Source of the DNA: Drechslerella dactyloides
Taxonomy: Eukaryota > Ascomycota > Orbiliomycetes > Orbiliales > Orbiliaceae
Length of the DNA: 64,000 nt
NCBI GenBank assembly: GCA_020064725.1
Contig: JAGTWJ010000008.1
Span: 744,001-808,000 of the forward strand
Direction: 5' to 3'
Position 1 is the first letter of the stretch, and the number at the start of each line of letters is the position of its first letter. Shown here one piece after another: positions 56,092 through 64,000 of the stretch. The notes beneath the pieces are model-generated. The model saw only the letters and a list, made by a program, of their open reading frames with translations. It searched no databases and was not told the DNA's origin. Both the position numbers and the translations under genes were made by a program.

Positions 56092-59000
56092 TTCAAACGT
56101 TACAGAACAATCCACCCGCTTACTCGATCGCCAAGGTGGTATAGAGTACGTAGTGCTGGTACCTGGTGTATTTGTGGAGCGGCAGGTTCCGAGGTTGGAT
56201 GCGGAGGTGTGTGCGTGCGAATATCGATATGCGGGGCGGTCAGATGAGGGGTGTCTGCTGCTGCGCGTATGCGAAGTGTGGTGCGGTGTGGTGTGGTGGA
56301 GGAGGGGTATCCGTGTGCGTCACGCTGCGTTTTCCGTCCGTCACGATGTCGCGTCGAGACTGCAACCGCGGCAAGTCTCCCAGCACGCGGCCCTGTAAGG
56401 CTGGCCAATGGTGTTATTTTGTCCCTCGCTTTGGACGGCGGTGTCTGGGACGACGAGACGCCATTCGACGGAGCTGCGGGAGTCTCCCAAGACTGTCATT
56501 CGTGCGGATATCCGTGTCGATGCAGCACCGTTTCCATCTAAATTCAAGGTCTACCGATTAGACGGAATAAGACCACAGAGTCTACGATGACGCTGGAACA
56601 TGGAGACAAGAAATTTGAAGACGAAAAGTGCGAATCCGATTCTTCTCCGGTCAACGTACAAGTCGCCTCGAAATATACCAGTATCACTCAAATTCATCTT
56701 AGTACTCTTTGGCATACGGCTCTAAGTGCTCTCCAGCTGTCCATCTAGGAGCAGAATATATCGAGCTGCCGATCGATAGAATCAAGTCTCACAAGGCCCT
56801 GAGTTAAAGAATGATACTATCATCCTTCCACGGTCTTTACCATAAGGTATCAGTCTTGGGATTCTTAGGACTTTAATTGCAAGCGATATCTCGCATCGTT
56901 CACGCACTCAAGCACACATTTTATCTGTCGATATATCGGCCGAACGCCGTATCGATAACAGACCCATCAACACCGCATTCGAACTCATCATTGCCGCAAT
57001 AGCTACGCATCACGACAGCCCGCGCTCGGACTCATCTCACACGGCACACGCACACGCACTGCACCGCATCCAGTACGAGGCCGCGTTATTTGAAAGTTCA
57101 ACCACAGCAGGTCACGTTAGCCAGTGCGCCCCCTCACGCAATCCGCACAGATATGCACAGACACGCATATCTGCAGGTAGATACGATCGAACCGATGCAG
57201 TGACTAAAAAACACACACATACTAGCCTCACAGCCTGCCAGCCCCTGCATATCCTCGTATACGCGTATGCGGTGTAGCACCCCAGTCCATCCCTTCCCCG
57301 CACCGAATCTGGACGTCGCCGACGTCGCCATCGTCGCAGCTGGGATCGGACAGGACGGACAGGGTGCGGCTGACAGATGTAGGATTAGTCAAGAATGCAG
57401 AACCCCAGCATTCTAATCAGTCCAGTTGAGAGGGAGGGCACCAGGCAGCGGGCGCCACTACGTCGCACCCAGCCGCTTCAATCGATCAATCAGCATAAAA
57501 TAATCATTTCATCCAACCCGCACTCGTGGGTGCCATGATAATCCTGGCTGGACGCCCAAAGACCTGGCCCAGCCGAGGATCTGTCTGCAAGGTATGTGAG
57601 TATGCATGTTGGAGGCACGCATGTATGGGACCATGCATACATTCGTCGGCCGGTCGACACGAAATTTAGTGCCATGCCTGACAACCATGCATTGCAATGC
57701 TCGGAAGACATACCAGATAAGAAAACCAATGCGAGCAGGACCCCCAACATCCAACATACTTTGCAACAGCTTAGCAAGTCTGTAGCATGGTCCGTGCGCC
57801 GTCGACAAGCTTGCAAGCCAGCCGGCCATCGATAGGAGATGAGTGTGGAGAGTGACTTGCACCACTGTATTAATATCAATGACGCCAACAGTGTCCGGAT
57901 TGCCGACTGCCTAGTAGTCTCGGGCCCACAGGCAAGTCTGGCCTCGAGACTACCAGCCTAGCGCGTTCACGCTCAGACGATGCGTCCGATGTGATTTGAT
58001 GTGATGATTTGATATAATGTGATCGAGAATGCGCGGCTTCGCTAATCAAGCAACCTGATCATCGGTCACAGATTGATCGCACCACTAGCACGGAAGATAA
58101 ACTCCGAGCACCTCTGCCGTCCGCGGGCGCCATTGCAATCGCTGCCGAGAGCCCGAGCGCTGGCGTGACGTGCCGTGACTCGAGTTGGTGTTTGGAGGCG
58201 AGTGAAGCGGTCCTGGCTCGAGGCGCTGAAACATAGTTCCAGCGAGACAGACTGGACCTGTCGATATTCCCTTTGCTATGATATGATAATGGCAGCGGTG
58301 GCCAGACTGTCGGCGCCGAAGCAGCGGATCCAGCATGCCGGCCCTGCAGTGGGGGGATACGTATAGCCATCCCTTCAAAAGCAGCGCTGCGCGGGTTTGT
58401 AAGAAGAGGAGAAAGTAGACAAGGCCGGGGAGCTGGTCGCGCCGCCTCGTAATTGAAAGAGCCTGATCTCTGCGCTCGTTCCTCGGTTGCATCTGAGACA
58501 TCCTTTCAGTTATTTTCCTTGTCTGCCTGCCGTCCGATTGTGCACTGTGTCTCTCTTCCTCGAGCGATGGGCCGGGGTTGCCGGGGCTGGCTTGCTATCT
58601 GTGTCCCTTGCAAGTGCGCATGGATGGGTGGATGGGATGGGATGGGATCGCGTCGAGTTCAGCTAGCTAGGTCATGGAATGTAATGCAATGTCCTGAGCT
58701 AACGTACGTAGTGGATGGGTGTCTGTCTTTCGTTCTGTCTGTCTGTCTGTAGCTCGGATGATTTTAGTACAGATGAAAGAGACAAACAGGGCCACGAGAC
58801 GAGACGGAAATGCAGGAAAGATGCGTGGGGGGGTACATGTGAGTACCTACATCATCCATCCATCCATCCCATCGTAAACTCGAGCTGAGGGAATTGCTGG
58901 CTGGAAAATTTACCCGGCGATAAGCACCAACAAGAAAGACAAATTTAGCACCACCTCCACCTCCACCTCCATCCGAAGTGCTCGTCCCAGCCTGGCACTG

Positions 59001-59220
59001 TGCGGAGTACCGTCCCAGGATATCGAATTCGACGGGCACGCCTCTCCGCTAAGCTGTAGCTAAGGCTGCGAGAAGGAGACGGGGTGTGCGAATACTGCCA
59101 ATTCTGGACCCGGGCCCGACTGCCTGTGGGCTGGCCGGCAGGCACGATATGGTAGATACGAACCGCTAATCTCCATCGGTCAGCTAGGTGGGGGGTTCAT
59201 CGATTCGCTGCCTGCCCGAC

Positions 59221-59242
59221 TGCCTGCCTGCCTGCCTGCCTG
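59221..59242 (+). repeat. (TGCC)n microsatellite
   Basis: Five and a half exact TGCC units, the same unit as in desert 1 near 6960, directly followed by GATATGAT repeats. Confidence 0.9.
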
Positions 59243-60892
59243 TGATTTGATGTGATATGATATGATAGGAAACCATGTACGATCGGGACGGGGTGATAGG
59301 ATAGGATGTGATATCGGGACGCATCCTGGACGCCACTGCACAGTATTGCTGGTCGGTATGCGAATGGGATCGATGCGACCTGATAATGATATGATGACAT
59401 GACAGCTTCCTGCATGTATCCAAGTCAGCTCGCGAGCGAATCAAACAGCTAGCCTACAGCCAAGTCTACTAGCCTGCCAGCCCGTCCCCTTAGAACCGAT
59501 GATATAATGTATAGTATTAGCGGGGATTATATTACGACCATTTGCGCGGCCGCGACGGAAAGGTTTTAGATCGAGAGAAATCGCGAGGGCCGCCAAGACG
59601 GAGCGCAGTGCGGGCGTGCGCACGAGTTGCTGCGTCGTGGAGATTAGATTTGACTTGCAATCGAATCTCCACGTCCGTCCGACGGGCGCGGGCAGGCAGA
59701 GCCAGCACTAACATCAACTAACGTTAGCTACTTACGTACAAGTGTATACCAGACTAGTAACAGTAGATAACCAAACTAGCACGAGCTTGCACAAAGCAGG
59801 TTTAAGTTAGGAGTATACTAGCAGTGCCGTCGAGCTCGGTGTCGCTCAATGTACCGTCCTGGAGTAGTCTCGTGGCCCCGTCCTGGAGCTCGCGCGTCCG
59901 CTCGTTTCTAGAAGAGGCCAGTTTTCGGCGATGCTAACGCAATGCGACGATGCATCGCGGGTCATAGGACCCCAACCTCTGCAGCCTGGGCGCCTCTCCT
60001 CTGCTAATTCTAGTAGCGTATTGGGTATTTTTCTACTACTAAGCTCAGCAGCTGCGAGTGTTTGAGTGACTCTAGCTAACGGAAGTCGGTAGCTGGCTTG
60101 TATGTATGTGTGTAATGCGCAATGTAATGCACGCAAGAATCGATAATCTCCAGCGTGTACCTTAGCTAGATCATATCAGTTGACTAGGGAGTGGTAATAG
60201 GAATATTGCAGAAAGCCAGGTTTATGCACGCCGGATCGCAGCGCTCGGGTTCACGAAAATGGGCATTTTGATCACGATCGCCCCGTCGCTTTCGGCATTG
60301 ATCGCGGCTGCCAGGGAAATCCAGGGTGATCGTGATCGCCCTGCATGGAAAATAAATCTCTGCTCCTTGAATTCAATACCCTCTTCCATATGATCCTCTT
60401 CTCGCAAGTTTGAGAATTTGATCAAACGCATCAATATAAAATAATCAACCAATCACGATATCCTTCGGAACGTAATGTACGTAATGGAGGGTACAGAGCT
60501 ATATCACTTACGCGTTTGCCTGTCGATAGGCCGTACTAACGTAACGACGACCAGGATGTCATAGCATACTAGTATACGCCGACGAGATTTAAATTTCGAA
60601 CAGCTCCGCGCGTGATGTGGGGATCTACGGCGCCATTATAAACGCTCTCGTACAGATCGTTATAATTATAAACGAGCTCGTCGGCGACTGTCCGTATATT
60701 ATGCGGTTCGATAATAGATTATCAGCAGTGACTAACGATCGCTTCGACGTAAGCGTAAGCGCAGCGCAGCTCATATATTACCCTACCACTTGCAAGTACA
60801 GTATACTTGTACAAGAGAGGGTACTTAGTTATATGGACGCTTGCTGCTCGAGTGTGCGCATTTGAGGGCCGGGACCAGCTACCTTACTTGTC

Positions 60893-60932
60893 GTGATATA
60901 TAATATCACATATGATATGATATCATGCTATG
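60893..60932. repeat. ATATCA/TGATAT palindromic cluster
   Basis: Alternating TGATAT and ATATCA words make several overlapping inverted repeats. Similar words occur at 16238-16260, 57990-58023 and 59243-59318. Confidence 0.7.
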
Positions 60933-62102
60933 CGATGGATTCCCATGCAGGGACGGGGCCGGTTCGTATGAATGTTGAATGTGAATTCCAATTGACTTTT
61001 CTTTCTTTTTCTTTTTTTCTCTCCTTCTCCGTCCTCAACAATTTGCAGGTCCCCGCTTGCTCGCCGACTGGCTGCTTTGAAGATGGGATAGCTAGTACAG
61101 TTGGCAGACGTCCATAGCTCGTTAACGTGGTAACTTGCTCGTATTCGATGGAGAGAAAACTGGATATCGGTAACCACAGCTTCGTACAATCGTACAGTAC
61201 ATACTTTACAAGCTAAGAGCAAAAAAGAACGGTATGAACGTACCTTTTTTTCAATTACATGCAGGGTGTAGGCAGTCGACCCAGGATATCTCTCTTTCTA
61301 TCTAGCGGCATATGCAGACCGGACCGGACCTCGGATTGACAAATGTTGAATTTGAAGGTTACAGCCTCGAGCGTAGCGTGGTATTATATTCGGATTATCT
61401 TCAGTTTTAATTATCCGCCGTACGCACATACGACGTACGTCTGTACAAGCAGTGGGTCATACAGCGAACGTGTGTAGGTCCGTCGACGTGGACGGCCGCC
61501 ATATGATAAGTTTCGGCGGACAAAGTTAACATTGACTTTTTCAGACCTGCAGCTGAACCTGTACTATACCGTCTACAGCATCGTCTCTGTCGTGTCGTGT
61601 CGTTTCGCATTCGTCTCCGTACCAGTGCATACCTATACATACATGGACATACATGTGCGTGCATGTCGGCAATGTCGACACGGGAAGTCTGCTGCGCTGG
61701 TCGAATGCCAGTGCAGTATTCTTTTTATTATATATATTATAAATACTGATTCACTTTTGTGGTCGTGCTGGATTTAGAGTTGGGTGATAGATCATATCGT
61801 GACAATGCAGCCGTGACGAAGAGTACGAGCGTACAACACCACGCACATGTGTGTATCACATCATGTCATGTCCTACCGTATCGAACGAGTATTATGTCGA
61901 TGATGCTACGCCCGCCAATGCGAAAAATGCCTCTCTGCAGTCCACTTGATGCTTGCATTGATTCACTACAGTCTAGTCTGTCTGCTTGTCTGCTTATCCA
62001 TCTGCCCGTACGTACATACATTACTAGTACTGAGAGTGTAAGGTTTGTTTTCTGTTCTGTATCAAACATACATGCGTGCGCACCGTTCCGTGCCCTGCCG
62101 TG

Positions 62103-62126
62103 TGATTGATTGATTGATTGATTGAT
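62103..62126 (+). repeat. (TGAT)6 microsatellite
   Basis: Six exact tandem TGAT units in desert 3. Confidence 0.9.
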
Positions 62127-62515
62127 CTGATTCGACTGCTGCATCCAGCAATTCATTTGCACCGATCGACTGTCGATGAATAGCGAATCCGCCCTCCCCC
62201 CTACCAATTGCCAAACAGACTACGCCGGAAAGAAAGCAAGAAGCGGCTCCCACCACCAATCAGCAGCGCCGATTCCTTCCATGCGCGGACACATCAAGGG
62301 CAAGCAAGGAAATAAAAGAAAACTGAAAGTTACAAAGTGAGAAAGAAAAAAAATAATTAACAGGAAGGAGGGAATGGAATGGAAGGGAAGCGGGAAGGCT
62401 AGACAGGGCCGATCGAGCTGCCCCGGAACGCTTTTCCGAACCCGAAAATTATGTGGTGGTTAAGAAAGTAAGTGAGAAAGTTGTAGTGGATGGTTTAGTG
62501 TACAAAGTAGTGCTC

Positions 62516-62544
62516 TTGCTTGCTTGCTTGCTGGCTGGCTGGCT
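62516..62544 (+). repeat. (CTTG)n(CTGG)n microsatellite
   Basis: TGCT-TGCT units pass into GGCT units, about 370 bp beyond the stop codon of the Ecl1-family gene, probably at or past its 3' UTR. Confidence 0.85.
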
Positions 62545-62914
62545 ATAGACAGGAATTTCCGATATCGGAAGGCTAAGCTGGGTGAGTCAGGTTGAGGAGA
62601 TGGATGGATAGTAGATGGGTGAGTGGATATTTTAATGTGGGCAGAAGTTAAAAGCGAAGCAATACGAAAATGTGACTTTTATGTTGGTTCCCAAGATAAC
62701 CCCGTTGAAATGCTGAGATGGTATAAAATGTTTCGGCGTGGAAATATAAGTAGTATATGAGAAGAGAAGCGAAGCAGAAGAAGATGAAGTGAGAAGTAGT
62801 ATAGTTATATCGAGCGCTTATATCGAGCGCAGTAGAGCAGAGTCCGTTAAGTGTGATAGGCCGTTATTGAGAGAGAAAAGAGATTTCGTGCGATTGGACT
62901 GGACCGTGCTCAGT

Positions 62915-63394
62915 TTAATAGATGGTCATCCGCCGCTTGTTGTCCCGCACCTGGTCGAACGAGTTGGCGTAGTCGTTCAGCTCCCGCGCCGCCTTGGCGG
63001 ACAGGTAGGCCTGCTCGAAGGACGACGACTGCTGCGACGGCATTGACGACAGCGACGTCCGCGACGGCGACGGGTGCAGATTCGACGCCAGGGATCCCTT
63101 CCGCCCGTTCCAGCCGGGCATCGAGAAGACGGGGGACGAGTCCGACGGCTGCTCGGAGGACGACGACGAGCGCAGGGCGGAGAAGTTGAGGGCGGGCGGG
63201 AGGTAGAAGCCGCCGGGGGCGGAGGTGGTTGCGGATGTGGGAGCGGTGGGCTCCTTGGGCGAGGAGCTGGCGCTGGCGCTGTAGGAGGCTCGCTCGAGGT
63301 CGGACAGGCGGCAGGCTTGGGAGCAGTAGGCGGCGCCGTTGGGGGCTTCGCGGTCGCAGGCGAGGCAATAATCGAGGGACCACTCGAACGGCAT
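62915..63394 (-). CDS. Ecl1-family lifespan-regulatory protein (159 aa)
   Basis: Single exon. The N-terminus MPFEWSLDYCLACDRE with YCSQACR supplies four cysteines (C10, C13, C24, C28) in the C-x2-C...C-x3-C arrangement of Ecl1 proteins (PF12855 type), which bind zinc and extend chronological lifespan in fission yeast when overproduced; they respond to nutrient and metal limitation. The middle is Ser/Pro-rich and disordered. The C-terminal 45 residues (SFEQAYLSAKAARELNDYA) form a helix. The in-frame sequence upstream to 63682 is probably 5' leader, because the family starts at the WSLDYC segment. A TATAAG lies 193 bp upstream. Confidence 0.85.
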   Translation of the reverse strand: MPFEWSLDYCLACDREAPNGAAYCSQACRLSDLERASYSASASSSPKEPTAPTSATTSAPGGFYLPPALNFSALRSSSSSEQPSDSSPVFSMPGWNGRKGSLASNLHPSPSRTSLSSMPSQQSSSFEQAYLSAKAARELNDYANSFDQVRDNKRRMTIY

Positions 63395-64000
63395 GTTGGC
63401 GATGTATGTATGTTGAGCGTAAGAGGGTATTGGTTTGTATGTTTTGTGTGTATCGTAGTATGTATGATGATTGAATGCGGGTGTTTGTTTGTGGATTGTC
63501 CGTTCGGTCGAGATGCAGCTCTGAGGGAGTGTGGTGTGGAGGTTGTTTTTGGGGGGGCGAGATGCGGAGGCGGGCTGGTGCTTTAACTTATAGCGGGATG
63601 GGGAGAGCAGGGCAGCAGCGTCCGCTTGTCTCGGGATGCAGGCAGGCAGGCAGGCAGGCCGCAACTTGAGAACACAGCACAACAGGAAGGCGAGGAATGC
63701 AGCAGAATGTTAGAAATAAGGAGAGGATGTCGATGGTTGTAGATGATAATATAACAGCAGGAGCAATCTGTTGATGATTATAGAGATGGAGCTAAAGAAG
63801 GGCAATACGGCAGCACAATATACGCACACCAATCTAACGCAGGCGGAGGGGGGCAGAAGCATCTATTTAAATGAGGATGAGGAGGGAGCGGTGCAGGCTG
63901 GCAAAGCAAGCAAGCAAACGGGCGATGGCGCCTTGGAAGCTGCACCTCGAGCAGGCCTTCTTCTTCCACCACCACCGCTGCGTGAGAAAGTACAAAAAGC
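63395..64000. other. Upstream region of the Ecl1-family gene
   Basis: Contains TATAAG on the minus strand (63587-63592), a (GGCA)n microsatellite (63638-63658) and CAAG repeats near 63905. No gene seen up to the window edge. Confidence 0.55.
63638..63658 (-). repeat. (GGCA)n microsatellite in the Ecl1-family promoter
   Basis: About five tandem GGCA units, 245-265 bp upstream of the ATG; the complement (TGCC)n also occurs in desert 3. Confidence 0.85.

Larger units (their letters stand above)
56092..62914. other. Gene desert 3 (6.8 kb)
   Basis: No convincing gene; ORFs are at most about 140 codons and overlap in all frames. It contains (CTGT)n at 58734-58751, (CATC)n at 58853-58869, (TGCC)n at 59221-59242, GATATGAT-type repeats at 57990-58023, 59243-59318 and 60893-60932, (TGAT)6 at 62103-62126 and CTTG/CTGG repeats at 62516-62544. 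The right end is 3' flank of the Ecl1-family gene and the left end the PITH-gene promoter. The centre has no visible function. Confidence 0.6.

Noticed and set aside
58734..62544. CRISPR-like or satellite array
   Set aside because: Only short mono-unit microsatellites; there are no spaced repeats of 20 bp or more.

Overview
The window is nuclear DNA of a filamentous ascomycete (Pezizomycotina). Its genes are mostly split by short introns of 50-100 bp with GTATGT/GTAAGT-type donors, CTAAC/CTGAC-type branch sites and YAG acceptors. The proteins are typically fungal: a zf-4CXXC JmjC protein, a NACHT-ankyrin STAND protein, an Ecl1-family protein and the fungal 21 kDa complex I subunit. I see no bacterial operon logic, rRNA, tRNA, CRISPR array or intact transposon. 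I cannot name the species.

Layout. 1-1217: no gene. 1218-3182 (-): a 602-aa fungal protein of unknown function. 3183-9832: a 6.6-kb gene desert. 9833-11572 (+): a lone HNH_2-type nuclease-like gene. 11573-18137: a second desert of 6.6 kb. 18138-19614 (+): an unknown 467-aa fungal protein. 20557-55312 is a dense housekeeping block: complex I 21 kDa subunit, PPC decarboxylase, a 1,541-aa JmjC/zinc-finger/AT-hook chromatin protein, COQ2, eIF2B-beta, a small membrane protein, a NACHT-ankyrin protein, a PHD-finger protein, GRX5, JLP2/CCDC25, HEM2, a 910-aa acidic coiled-coil protein, ARD1/NAA10, LST8, PEP12, AGX1-like aminotransferase, VPS29 and a PITH-domain protein. 56092-62914: a third desert of 6.8 kb. 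62915-63394 (-): an Ecl1-family lifespan regulator.

Six pairs of housekeeping genes are arranged head to head across 230-385 bp gaps that are probably bidirectional promoters: complex I/PPCDC, JmjC/COQ2, JLP2/HEM2, acidic protein/ARD1, LST8/PEP12 and AGX1/VPS29. Several products are mitochondrial or feed mitochondrial metabolism (complex I subunit, COQ2, GRX5, HEM2, PPCDC for CoA, AGX1). Others act in endosomal traffic (PEP12, VPS29) or growth and ageing control (LST8, Ecl1). This mix looks like ordinary gene density, not a functional cluster.

Points of interest: very small exons (15 nt in VPS29, 25 nt carrying the P-loop of the NACHT protein, 26 nt in AGX1); a GC-AG intron in JLP2; an HNH protein in which the usual third metal-ligand His appears to be Arg and whose reading frame breaks near its end; a JmjC protein fused to five AT-hooks; a NACHT-ankyrin protein with no N-terminal effector domain; and three large microsatellite-rich deserts. 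All exon joins were worked out by eye from splice sites and reading phase; none is confirmed by transcripts.
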